A stretch of DNA of 31,480 bases, taken from contig MNCI01025384.1 of NCBI GenBank assembly GCA_015680685.1, forward strand, positions 19,178-50,657, given 5' to 3'. A program made the translations under genes and the position numbers. Positions 1-9,793 of the stretch are shown here, piece by piece. The stretch comes from Gnetum montanum. Taxonomy: Eukaryota; Streptophyta; Gnetopsida; Gnetales; Gnetaceae. How positions within the stretch are numbered: position 1 is the stretch's first letter; each line of letters begins with the position of its first letter. Below the pieces are notes generated by a model, which saw only the letters and a list, made by a program, of their open reading frames with translations, did not search any database and had not been told where the DNA came from.

Positions 1-314
1 AATGAGTAGCATACTAATGCTAGGATAATTAGAACTTAGTTAGTAAATAGTTAATGAAAGTTAGTCATTTAGTTCTCTTCACCTTTCCCTATTAGCATAG
101 GCGTTAAAAAGATAAAAGATATAAAAATCATATACCTCAAGCTTACTTAACCATACAACCGTGACAATACAAGTGAGTTTGGGAAGATAGCGATTGATTA
201 ACCTTAAGTGTTCCATTAGGGTGTGTAAGCACTTAGTCCTTGGAGTTTGATCGGATCGCGCGTGAGACGCTTATATTCGTATGGTTGAGTGTAGGGGTAC
301 CTCGCCACTCATCA
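1..314 (+). repeat. LTR A, 3' part of an LTR of the TGATGAG/CTCATCA family
   Basis: The stretch ends in CCACTCATCA, the inverted complement of the TGATGAGT that opens other LTRs in this window. Its last 40 bases (GTATGGTTGAGTGTAGGGG followed by TACCTCGCCACTCATCA) recur in LTRs C and D and, more decayed, in LTR B. The inner part (a TTAACCATAC motif, then GGGAAGA) also aligns with the other copies. The 5' part lies outside the window, so it is unclear whether this is a 5' LTR, a 3' LTR or a solo LTR. CpG sites in the last 80 bases are largely intact (GATCGGATCGCGCGTG), unlike LTR B, so A is probably a younger insertion than B and not its partner LTR. Confidence 0.75.
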
Positions 315-328
315 ACCACAACATCCTC

Positions 329-988
329 TATGGGATCACCACCTCATGCCTCTCACTCTCCATCATATCATCAATATTCTCACAGTTCCCTCCATCATAT
401 TTCACCACTAACAACACAAGAAGGTTTGGGACCACAACATCAATGAAAGAATGCCATTTTTGCTATGAACATACATGGAAAGAATCATGTTAGTAGATCT
501 CCGCAAAAGTCTAGAAAATGTCCCTTCTTTAGGATGGTTTCCACTCATGCAAATAAGATGCATAGATCTCCTAGCTCATCAAAATTAGCACAAGACTAGT
601 CTAATGAAACATCCTTCCTTGCAAAAGCAATGTCTCCCAATCCTACGCAAGCCCAACAACTATCACCAGTCCAACACAAAATGTAAAAGATAAACCTATC
701 ATTGAGGAGAGACAGAACATTCCATGCATTACTAGCAATAACAAAGGGTGCAATTATGGGCTGCAAGTTCAAATTGTTCCCTTAATTCCTACACCAACCC
801 ATAACAAATATAAGGAACAAGAGTGTGTAGAAAATCAAGATTGCAATGTAGCCACTAAACCAAAGAACACCTAGTGGCTTGCAAATGAGAATGCTAAACT
901 ATTCAAACAATGCATGGAAGCTTATAATCCACTTAGTAGTTCTTGTCTTGTCCATGAACTTAGTCAGGGCGGAGATTCCCCATCTTGA
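329..988 (+). pseudogene. Decayed ORF immediately downstream of LTR A
   Basis: Coding-like sequence starts at ATGGGATCACC, 14 bases after the LTR end. It reads through a Ser/His/Pro-rich stretch (PPHASHSPSYHQYSHSSLHH), then past in-frame stops near 445 and 590, and needs a frame change near 690. It then continues as KPIIEERQN, VQIVPLIPTPTHNKY, NENAKLFKQCMEAYNPLSSS and ends at GGDSPS-stop. The two halves make a plausible remnant of a single protein of about 215 aa. I do not recognise the family. Its place next to an LTR suggests a gag-like or accessory ORF, but there is no zinc knuckle. It could instead be older DNA into which LTR A inserted. Confidence 0.4.
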
Positions 989-2399
989 ACATTTTACATT
1001 AGTACAACATCATTAGTACATTTTAAATTTCTTGAATATTTTACAATTTTTTTATATTTTACTTTATTTTTTGTGTGAATTTTCTTATTGTTTCGCTAAT
1101 AAAAGTGCTTTGTTGCCAACAGGACATAGTGATGCTATAGTTGTTTGCTAATGGTGATTTGTACTTAATGTTTTTGATTGCTAATGTCTATTTTCTATTT
1201 TTGAATTTTGATGATTGATGACTAAGACAAAGTTTCTTTTTAATGGAACAAGCAGTGAGTACATGTCATCCATCCATCCACCAACTCTATGATCTTCATT
1301 GTTTTGGAAGTATGAGGTTCCTTTTTTTATTAATAAAACTTTAACAAGCTTGTGACCTTGGTAGTTTTCAAACTTGGTAAAGATTCAAAGGTTTGAATTG
1401 GGTGTGACTTCAAGGGGATTTAATACTCTTTGTACCTTTCTACTTGCTTGAGTGCAATTGTGTTTTTCATGGATTTCTTACTATTCTAGGTCGACCAATA
1501 ATAGGAAGTTGACTAAGTCTTTGCATGGTGTGGTTTCCATCTAAAAATCCATAAAAACATAAAATTTAAAAAAATAATAATAAAAAAACAAAAACACACA
1601 TGATGGAAATTCAAAGAATACCTCTTAGACAAAATAATAAGCTACAAGCACTGGTTATGGGACTAGAAAGACATGTTACCCATGCCTAAAGGTCCCCTCT
1701 AAGGTCCTTTCTCACTTCTTGCTTCTTTTTTCTTCTTAATTAAGGAATGATGATTGATCTATGGGAGCATTATTGTGTCTCAAGGGTGTGGACCAATCTT
1801 AGAGTGACAATGCAAAGTCACTGAAAGTGGTTGGTTTTGAACTGGGCTAAGGATGGACTTTATCTGATCATTTAACCATACAATTCACAAAGGACTTCCT
1901 ATGATCACCATTAGGAACTCCATTCCACTTCCTCTCTCTTCCTTGGTTTCCATGTTTTTGTTCAATGTCTTAGATTGATGTGTTGAAATTCTTAGATAGA
2001 TTTTTCCAAATTCAGTCCTTAACTTGTCATACCCATTAATCAAATGTGGGGCCCACAGACTCCTTAGTTGAGGTTATGCAAGGGTAAAAAGGGTATGTGC
2101 CTACTATGGGGAGGACCCATTGGCATATCTCTTGGTTGGAATAGTTAAGTTCCTTATCCTTAGACATTTCAGCAATCAAATCTTTCATGTGCCCCATTCA
2201 CACATCCAACTGTGCACTCCTTAAGGCATTTTCTCCATAAAATTTCTTTCTCCAATTTTCCAAATTTTGTGAACTTTAAAGTCATATTCTAATGCATTTC
2301 ATCATGTTCATGGCTTTTTTGGGTCTTCAAAAATGTCAATTTCATGTTCAAATCCTCTCTATTTTTCATATTTTTTAAAAGTGAAAAATTTTGGGCATA
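989..2399. other. Gene-free AT-rich spacer, probably retroelement-derived
   Basis: No open frame or family motif is visible. The stretch contains poly-A/AAT runs around 1560-1595 and pyrimidine tracts near 1715-1735. Its position between a decayed ORF and the promoter-like block at about 2400 fits the interior of a degraded retroelement, but nothing in it proves this. Confidence 0.4.
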
Positions 2400-2495
2400 G
2401 GCTTCATAGATGGGTATCCATCGACGAAGCCCATATGTCAACAAGACCTCATATATAGGATCCCATCAATGTAGGGGCCCACCCACCTATAAAGA
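2400..2495 (+). promoter_or_regulatory. Internal U3-like promoter with TATA box
   Basis: A CTATAAAG TATA box lies at 2487-2494. Upstream are short modules CCATCGACGAAGCCC, GTCAACAAGACC and CATCAATGTAGGGGCCC. The same kinds of module (GTCGAC, GTCAAC, ATCGATGGGGCCC) precede the TATA boxes of LTR B and LTR D, so this internal promoter resembles a copy of the LTR U3. The second element carries an equivalent block on the minus strand at 26217-26290. A TATA box and LTR-like modules are seen; promoter activity is inferred. Confidence 0.5.
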
Positions 2496-2870
2496 GGCAT
2501 GAACACTCAGCAATTTTCACATTTGCTCATAAATGAGNATTCACTCTGTTCTTTGACCCTTTAGCTACCGAAGGTAAGGTCTTTGTCATGGGGGCCACAA
2601 ACCTTAAGTTTTTGATGAAAAAAAATTTCATAAAATTTCTAACTCCCACAAAGGTTTAACAAAGAAACCAAGATTAAAACATCAAATTATAAGAGTTAAA
2701 CCCTTCCAACAAGCTCTAGTAACATTCTAAGTTAAAAATCATCAAAATAATAATATAATCAATCTACCATGGTCTAAATTAACCTAAAGTGTAATTGCCC
2801 AATGAGAAAGGTAATTAAATGTTATAAGTTACACAATGAATGCTAATCCTTGATTATGTTGTGATCGCAG
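2496..2870 (+). other. Leader exon plus 5' intron of the retroelement ORF
   Basis: A leader downstream of the TATA box ends at AAG|GTAAGG, giving a donor at 2574. The proposed intron of 297 bp ends at GTGATCGCAG (2861-2870), and the ATG follows at once at 2871. A branch-site-like TGCTAAT lies at 2841-2847. The minus-strand copy preserves donor, branch region and acceptor with an intron of 292 bp (25780-26071), which argues for real splicing rather than chance. One ambiguous base (n) is at 2538. Confidence 0.6.
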
Positions 2871-5660
2871 ATGGCACCTAAGGGAAAACACACATAGGAA
2901 GGAGGACCGTCCCAACCGAGGGACAAACAGCCAAGAACAAGCCCACAAGTAAGTAGATACCCATGCCATGGGACCTCTTTGAAAAGAGCCCAAAGTGGAA
3001 TCTATCTAATAGATTCTTGAAGAAGTTGTGACAATAGAACAATCTCACTGAGATAAGGCACCCGAGCCTAGACCAAACCTTAAGGTGACCTAGACAAAAG
3101 CCTGCCTTAGGCATATTGTGAATAGGGAGGTCCAAAAATCAATGCTCCAAGAATTAAACTTTAGACCTTTCTTGGAGTCAAAGCTCAGCTATAGAACTCT
3201 CTCATGTGTCCCACAATCACTTCTAGCAGGAAGTGGTACATGGGAGAGGCATATCTCTTCTAGAACAATTGGTAGGCTAATTCAACAATCAAAATCAAGG
3301 ACATTTCAATGTCCTACTTGGTGAAAGCCAACATAAAGGTCCTTGGGTTAAACTGAGGCCAACTTTGTAGAAATCCCCATGTAGGCAAATCCTTGCATTA
3401 AGAAGGAATGGATGTAGAAATGTTATGGGAAATCCCCATACTTTAAGATTGCGGCCTTTTGATCTCAATCCAATGGGGAGGCCAAGCAAGATCACCACTT
3501 TCTCCACTCATGCGTATGCCACTCTAAGTAGTCAATTCCCCATCAACCTTCCATGACTAATCTATCTTGAGATAGAGAAGCGATTTTTAAAAAATGAATG
3601 TGGAAGGATGATACTTCCCTTCCCATGTCTCAGTAGAAAGTTATGCAAGAGGGAATGCATAACACGCTACACTAGTGATGTTGTCTGACATGCTCCATCT
3701 ACTTCTTGGGAGGAGATGATGAAAGATAAGGTTCCTACCAAGACTATTCAAGAAGAGAAGCAGCAACCACCATCTTTGTCGTCCACTCATGAAACAACAT
3801 CGAAGATCCATGTTGCCCTTAAGTGCATGCACGAGATCTGAGAGCAACTCTTGCATGAGCAAGAGCAAATACCAGGAATGAGTGGTGGTGACCAATCTGT
3901 GTATTGCCCAAAAATGAGTCACCTTAATGAAATTGCTTGAACCATTAGCTAGATGGAGGGAGGTGGGTTGATTTTCTCTGCCCAAAGAATGCAATTGCTT
4001 GCAAGATCGAATCCTAATGCCCAAGAGGTAATGATATCTCTCTTTCAATAACAGTAATTCCCAGAAATCTCTAGGAATGCCACTACTTTTTTGGTGTGTC
4101 TGGAGGAGGGCAAGGGGACAACTATCTTGGTGATGTAGCACCATGGATAGGAGATGGCAAAAAAGGTGGTTGCTAATAAAATTGTTGAGGCCTTAAATGC
4201 ACTTGTGACATATGTACTAGACATTTCTACACTCAAAGATGTGTAGATGTTCATAGGAATAGTTAGCAATAGATTAAGTAAAACCCAACATGAAGAGTTG
4301 TTGGACCACCTAGTGGGAACTAGGCAACTGATTCTAGATATCTTCGATCTTTTAGACACCATCACAGCAACCTAGTTGAAGTTGCTTAAAGTGAGGGGCA
4401 AGTGTATGATATTAAAGGGGCAACTTGAAAGAAGCCAAGCTCAGAATCGATGCTTGGCTATGGAGGTTGCAGAATTAAGAACCTACCTCACAGATCTTGT
4501 GTTTCTTAATCCTACATTGACATGTGATGAAGCTTTCCAATAGCTTCAAGAAAGGCTCAAATAGGCTCAGAGCATAAAAGAGATAGTTGTCTTTGACTAC
4601 TCTATGGCCAATTACAAGACATACATCTTTTAGAAGGACTTGGTCTAGAAACGTCATGAGAATGAAATCCTGACCATAGAGAATCATCATCTATAGAATG
4701 TTGATGTGAAGAAGTAGAAAATGCAAGAATTTATCCATCAACAACACGAGCAACTAGCCACAGGGAACATTGAACTGAGGATATTGGTAGCTGAAAATAG
4801 GAATCTCTCCATGGAGAAAGTCTGAGATCTTTGCCAAAAATTTGAGATAGAGATAATTGTCTAGAAGAACGAGGCTCTTAAATTTGAAAAACTCAAGAAC
4901 CATTATAGAGATTAGGTCAGTCTACAAAACGAAATCAATGAAAACCACATCTAGATGGCAAAGGCAAAAGTCAATTAGGCCCTCCAACAACTCAAGGAAA
5001 AAGGTGATGTCTGGCAACATATCTTTGATAGGCTCAATGACTACAACAAAGTGAAAATCCACTTGAAAGAGCTATAAATCGAGGAGATGATGAAGTATAT
5101 GGAGCTTGCCAATCTCTATAATGTAAATTTGGTAATGTTGACTGCTAGACAACCATGATTAGAGTTGGAGAAGTAAGTGACTAGCTCGTACTTGCTATAT
5201 GAGGTAGAGTTCAAAAACCCATAAGGAGACTAAGCAAAAGCTTGAGATTGCTAATGTTGAACTTGAGGTTCTCAGGTCATGATTTACTAATCAGAGATCC
5301 ACTATTGAGAACCTAGCCAAATGGATGAATACCTACCAGGAGCTACAGAATGCAATCAAGGTGTTCGATGTGGAGTGCAAACTTTTCACTACGTGGTTTG
5401 TCAACATAAAGGAATTGTTCTTGGCAACCCCTTGTCCCTGAGATGTTCCTCTTCCAGCCCACATTCAAGATGCTACGTGGATTATGAACAATCCTAGGGA
5501 AAAGGAGGAGAAGATGAAGGTACTTTTGAATGCCTTTCGTCTTCCACAAGACATTGTAGCTACTACCGAACAATCATAACCACCTCAACCACCATGTGCG
5601 CTTAAAGTAGGAGAAGGTCCTTCAAAGCCTCAGGAGCCTCTACCACTTGAGACCGTTTAG
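2871..5660 (+). pseudogene. Decayed env-position ORF of an LTR retroelement, with coiled-coil C-terminal half
   Basis: The ORF begins MAPKGKH directly after the intron and can be followed, with many stops and some frameshifts, to PLPLETV-stop at 5658-5660. The N-terminal third shows VWYMGE-like and LPFPCLSRKLCK segments that are also present in the minus-strand copy at 23780-25779. The order (VWYMGE..., GLPDIG, YHLNPMVRP, LPFPCL.RKLC) is reminiscent of the putative plant transposon protein domain found in accessory ORFs of plant retroelements; that resemblance is from memory and unverified. The second half (about 4450-5400) is rich in Glu/Lys/Leu/Asn heptads, suggesting a long coiled coil. 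Many stops are TAG at positions expected to be Gln, as C-to-T decay of CAG would produce. It lies just upstream of the 3' LTR, the position of env-like ORFs. Confidence 0.55.
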
Positions 5661-5890
5661 TCTTCTCCAGCATCTTCACACCATCTAAGGAATATTATTT
5701 GTTAGTTTTGTCTTGGTGTTCAATTTTGTCATCTTGAACACCAAAATTTTGTAATCATTATAAAACCCTATACTCTAAGCACTTAGTTTTTGTTGTGTAG
5801 TTTGTGTGTTTGTTTTGTGTGTCAATAATCCTATTCCTTCCCAAATTTTGTAAAGAACTCAAGGAAGAATTTTCATTTAGTCATGGGGTA
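5661..5890 (+). other. 3' untranslated region and polypurine-like tract before LTR B
   Basis: This T-rich non-coding stretch ends in CATGGGGTA directly before the LTR start TGATGAGT. The second element has TGTGGGGGTA in the same place (complement at 23598-23607). A purine-rich tract touching the LTR is the expected plus-strand primer site and shows that B is a 3' LTR. Confidence 0.55.
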
Positions 5891-6778
5891 TGATGAGTCA
5901 TCTAGTTGGCCATGTCCATGGGATGCCGTCAACGTGACCTTGTCGACAAGATCTTGTCAACATAAGGTTTGACCTGTTCATGTATGCCTATCGATGGGGC
6001 CCTCTGTTTTGCCTATAAATATGCACTCACCAACTACATTTATGGCATAAGTGGGATAGTTGTAGCAAAGCTCTTGTAGTTTTATCATTTAGAAGTTAGA
6101 ATATTTTTCTAAGTGCTTATAGTAGGAGTCAAAGAGTGTATGGATCTTTATTTCAGCAGTATTGTACCTGAGCACAGCAGTGTGTGCGGTAATAAAGATG
6201 AGCTTTCTAATAAACCTTGCAGCACTTTGAAATAGATTAAATATTTCTTTTATGCATTTAATAGTTCAAGTAATTTCCTTTAATGCTTTAAGTAATTAAG
6301 TAATTAATTAAGCTAAATTAAGTTAGGCTAAGCTAAATTAAATAGCAATTAATTAAGCACATAAGTATAACCACTTCAAGCATATGCTTAGCACTTGGTA
6401 ATCTTAGTAATGCTTAATATTTGGTAAGCTAGTGATGTTAAACATGTTCAGGATGTGTATAGCAAGTGGGAATGGATGCTTATGTTAGGACTAGTTAAAT
6501 TAAATTCACAATTAAATTACTTTATTCATCATTCTTTATTCTTAGGTGACTTAGAACATAAAATGTAAAAAATGATAAAAATCATATGCCTCAGTTGTAC
6601 TTAACCATACCTTTGTATTTCACGAGTGTAATTGGGAAGACAATGATTGTAACAGTTAATTTCACTTCCTAAAGACTAGTGTACTTAGAAGGCTATAGGT
6701 TTACAAAATTCAACTAGATTTCACGTAAACGCTTAGTGATTTGTATGGTTGGGTGTAGGGTCTACTTGTCGCTCATCA
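5891..6778 (+). repeat. LTR B (3' LTR, about 888 bp)
   Basis: It starts TGATGAGTCA and ends GCTCATCA. A TATA box (CTATAAAT) at 6013-6020 leaves a short U3 of about 120 bp. Downstream, GGAGTCAAAGAGTGTATGGATC, broken by a few differences, matches the inverted sequence in LTRs C and D (the block around GACTCCT and the CTTTATT next to CTCGAATAAA). The 3' half is strongly depleted of CpG compared with LTR C, consistent with age. The 3' flank starts AAAAT; without the 5' LTR the target duplication cannot be checked. Confidence 0.75.
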
Positions 6779-8135
6779 AAAATGATAAAAAATTACAACC
6801 ATAAATGGTCCATTTTCATGGCTTAATTTGAGAAATTATTAAAATAAATACTGAGAAACTGTTTAACAAATTTAAGAAGGTTTAGTGGCATAAGTAAATA
6901 TTCATTAACAATACTGATTTTTTCCATTTTTACTTTTACTTGTAGATCTTTTATGTGTCAATCATTATTCATTATTAATATTATATTGATGGGCATTTCT
7001 TCCATCTCAACTAAAAGCTTCATCTTCAATGTATATTTAGAATATCAAAACCTTTGTTAACATGCTACCACTTATTAATCCCATCTTCACATTCTTCTTG
7101 GAAAATTGATGATGAGCCAACCACGAGTGAGGTCACTCATGGTGAGAAATTACTTAAATCATAAGTCATTAGGCATTTGTGGTAACTTCATGATGGATTG
7201 TGGTTTTGTGTAAGATAAAAATTAGATTTTTTAAAGATTTTAAACAAAGAAGCTGAAAATCAAAAGAAAGCATTGAATTAATAATGAGGTATTAACTTAG
7301 CTATAAAACTCTTAATTTGAAAGCTCCATGACATGGGTTTGATTTTGGTGGGCAATGCTAAGACATAAAAGTTCTCATTAGACTATATATCTTGGGGTGT
7401 ACCTATATTACAATTATTTCAAGGTTCCAACATCCCCTAGTAAAAGACCTGGCTTGGTAATCCCAATTCATAGGTTCAATTCCATTGGGCAGCACTAAGT
7501 TATAAATTAAAAAAATATTCCTTAAAATGAAATTCTAAAATTGGCTGAAAAGATCTAAGGGATCTTAGTGGACATTCGTAAAATGTTTTAATTTTAGTTT
7601 TATAATTAATGAGGTCTTTGAAAGAGAGGTTAAAAATTATTTTAAAAATCATAGAATTACATTTAAGATGAAATATCATGGATGAGTTCTTTTTCAAATT
7701 TTGTAGATGCTAGGGCACAAGTACCAACTTTTGTAGGAGAGTAAGATATAATAGCAAATGTTGGCACATATTGTCTATTACAATTGATCTTATATTGAGT
7801 CTCTTTAGCATTTGTTAAAGCCCACTTGTCAACTAAACATTTCAACTTTAAATAGATGGTAGTCTTTTTACTTGAGGAAAAATTTTTCTTATGTGCTATT
7901 TGTTTGAATTAATAAACACTTCATTTAGTAAAAGTAGAAGTATTCACAAACACTTCTATATTATCAAGTTTATGTATTGTTATTTGATCATTCTTATCAT
8001 TGACATTATTTCGATTTTTTGTTTGTTTAGTCTTAAATTATTTTTTTTATCTTGAACTTCAACATATTTTTTCGTTTCCTTAACATATTTTTTCTTAAGT
8101 ACAAAAGGACAAACATTAAATAGATATCCTTCACG
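6779..8135. other. Gene-free AT-rich interval with two tRNA-like segments
   Basis: No gene is seen. Two related segments at about 7305-7375 and 7438-7515 each contain a pol III B-box-like core (GGGTTTGATTTTGG and AGGTTCAATTCCATTGGG) followed by GGCAATGCTAAG or GGCAGCACTAAG and an A-rich stretch. They may be two decayed tRNA-derived SINE units about 120 bp apart. Neither folds into a credible tRNA by eye. Confidence 0.4.
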
Positions 8136-8140
8136 ATGAC
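8136..8140. repeat. Target-site duplication ATGAC, left copy
   Basis: ATGAC directly precedes the LTR C end and is repeated exactly at 9171-9175 after the other end. Five bases is the usual duplication size for plant LTR retrotransposons. Confidence 0.85.
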
Positions 8141-9170
8141 TGATGAGTGGCGAGGTACCCCTACACTCCACCATACGAATACAAGCGTACACGCGCGATC
8201 CGGTCGAACTCCGCAGACTAAATGCCTTAACACCACGAGAAACACTTGGGGTTAATCGTTCGTTGTCTTCCCAGGCTTGCTTGTATGTGTCACGGTGTAT
8301 GGTTAAGCAAGTCTGAGGTATGTGATTTTTTTGGTATTTTCAGATTATCTCCTATGCTATCAGAGGAAAGGGTTGAGAAACTAAGCTAACTCTAACTAAA
8401 GATCTAAGTCTAAATTAACTAGCGTCAGCATCCGTTCCCACTTGCCGGACACACCCTGAACTATGCAACTGTGGCTTACCAAACGCTAATCGTTACTGGG
8501 ATCGCCACACGTAACGCAAGTGCTCGAAGTGGTCGTACTGAGGCACCTATTTAGCTTAAGTGTGATAAGCAGCCGATTCCTTAGCCAGCCGTACACACCC
8601 GTGGGTGCTCGTAACTAAGTCGTACTTATCACACGTTCTAGCCTAGCAATGAGCAGCCGATTCCTCAACTAGCCGTACACATCGGACTACTACTGGGATT
8701 ACCAAGCGCAGAATCCTTGAATACACTACTGGGTTACCAAGCAGCCAATGCTCGTAATTGAGTCATACTCATGCGTTGCGTCAAGCAGCCGATTCCTTGA
8801 TTAGCCGTACACGTCCGTAGACGCTCGTAATCAAGTCGTACTTGAACGCACTAGGAAAGCAGTAAATGAAAGCAATAAATGAAACCACGTGCTGCAAGGT
8901 TTATCCAATCAAGTTCGTCTTTATTGCCGTACACAACTTGGGTTCAGGTTTACAAGTTGCTCGAATAAAGAGCCGTTCACTCTAGGACTCCTACTGCGGG
9001 CACATGGGAAAAATACTAACTCTGGAGTGATCAATCTGCCAGAGCTTTGCTACACTAGCCAGGATTGGGAAATGAAGGGAGTACCGCCTCTTATTTATAG
9101 ATATGGCGGTGGGACGCGATATCGCAGGGAAAGACGCGATATCGCAACACATGCAAGTCGCGTCTCATCA
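8141..9170 (-). mobile_element. LTR C, intact solo LTR (1030 bp)
   Basis: Read on the minus strand it begins TGATGAGACGCG and ends CCACTCATCA. The 7-bp terminal inverted repeat is perfect and ATGAC duplications flank both ends, so this is a solo LTR left by recombination of a full element. A TATA box (CTATAAATAA on the minus strand, 9091-9100) leaves a U3 of only about 70 bp. That U3 holds two copies of GACGCGATATCGCA (9113-9126 and 9133-9146), each containing the palindrome GCGATATCGC. CpG content is high, unlike LTRs B and D, suggesting a recent insertion. Confidence 0.9.
8568..8850 (-). repeat. Tandem degenerate repeats inside LTR C
   Basis: AGCAGCCGATTCCT occurs at about 8568, 8652 and 8784. 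Each is followed by an AGCCGTACAC block, and the units carry CTCGTAA(C/T)...AAGTCGTACTT or close variants. The spacing is uneven (84 and 132 bp). A shorter doublet, ACTACTGGGATTACCAAGC and ACTACTGGGTTACCAAGC, lies inside unit two. The corresponding part of LTR B is an AT-rich decayed run of GCTAAATTAA-like units. These sit downstream of the TATA box, so in the transcribed part of the LTR. Confidence 0.75.
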
Positions 9171-9175
9171 ATGAC
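9171..9175. repeat. Target-site duplication ATGAC, right copy
   Basis: Exact copy of the five bases at 8136-8140, flanking the other end of the solo LTR C. Confidence 0.85.
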
Positions 9176-9333
9176 AAAGTTACAAGAATTAGGAAGATTC
9201 ATCATTGTCATTTTGGCTGAGAGGCCAACACATCGAGCATGATGGTGGGTGGGAGGGGGGTGAAGTTTGTTAACATTGCCATATTAAAACATTGGTTTTC
9301 AAATGAAACATAAACATTCACGTATATAAATAA

Positions 9334-9790
9334 CTAGCTTAGATATATACATATATATCTTTGTCAATTTGCTGAGATGATTTTAAATAAGATGATTCTA
9401 ACCAAGCCCGACTACTGGACAAGGTAATAAGATATCTAAAAACAGAATCACTCATCCATCCTCTATTTCTCTACCCCTTTCCCAATTTAGTTTTACCCTT
9501 TCGATCAAGTTTGTTTTGTCTTTGTTTGTTCATTGCGTTTTTGAGAAATAAATCTCTCTTATAAATAATGCTCAAAAATGCCATGAGCAAACAAAGACAA
9601 AACAAACTTGATCGAGAGGGTAAAACTAAATTGGGAAAGGGGTAGAGAAACAGAGGATGGATGAGTGATTTCGTTTTTAGATATCTCGTTACCTCGTCTA
9701 GTAGTCGGACTTGGTTAAAATCATCTTATTTAAAATCATTTGGGCCAATTGATAGAGAGAGAGAGAGATATATATATATATCTAAGCTAG
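9334..9790. repeat. Large foldback (inverted-repeat) element, 457 bp
   Basis: The left arm (9334-9545, starting CTAGCTTAGATATAT) pairs with the right arm (9571-9790, ending TCTAAGCTAG) around a 25-base loop (9546-9570). Long perfect blocks include CTCATCCATCCTCT, TTTCCCAATTTAGTTTTACC and GATGATTTTAAATAAGATGATT, the last split by one indel zone near the outer end. Mismatches are few and mostly transitions. No ORF is present. It could be a foldback transposon or MITE, or a young inverted-repeat small-RNA locus. The outer end is an AT/AG microsatellite (GAGAGAG then TATATATA). No clear target duplication was found. Confidence 0.85.
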
Positions 9791-9793
9791 GCA

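Noticed and set aside
1-6778. LTR A and LTR B as the two LTRs of one 6.8-kb element
   Set aside because: The orientation is right, but A retains CpGs that B has lost and the two differ far more than expected for paired LTRs. The sequence left of the window would be needed to decide.
7438-7515. tRNA gene suggested by AGGTTCAATTCC
   Set aside because: Only the B-box-like core is present; no acceptor stem, anticodon arm or complete A box could be formed. Treated as a possible SINE remnant.
8568-8850. CRISPR-like array from regularly recurring AGCAGCCGATTCCT
   Set aside because: Units are unevenly spaced and degenerate, lie inside a retroelement LTR with clear target duplications, and the window is plant nuclear DNA.
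8889-9242. 117-codon plus-strand frame across the end of LTR C
   Set aside because: It lies antisense within the LTR and crosses the target duplication into flanking DNA, so it is not a gene.
9334-9790. A defined microRNA precursor
   Set aside because: The hairpin is much longer than a normal plant precursor and no mature small-RNA sequence can be inferred from DNA alone; kept only as a possible small-RNA source.
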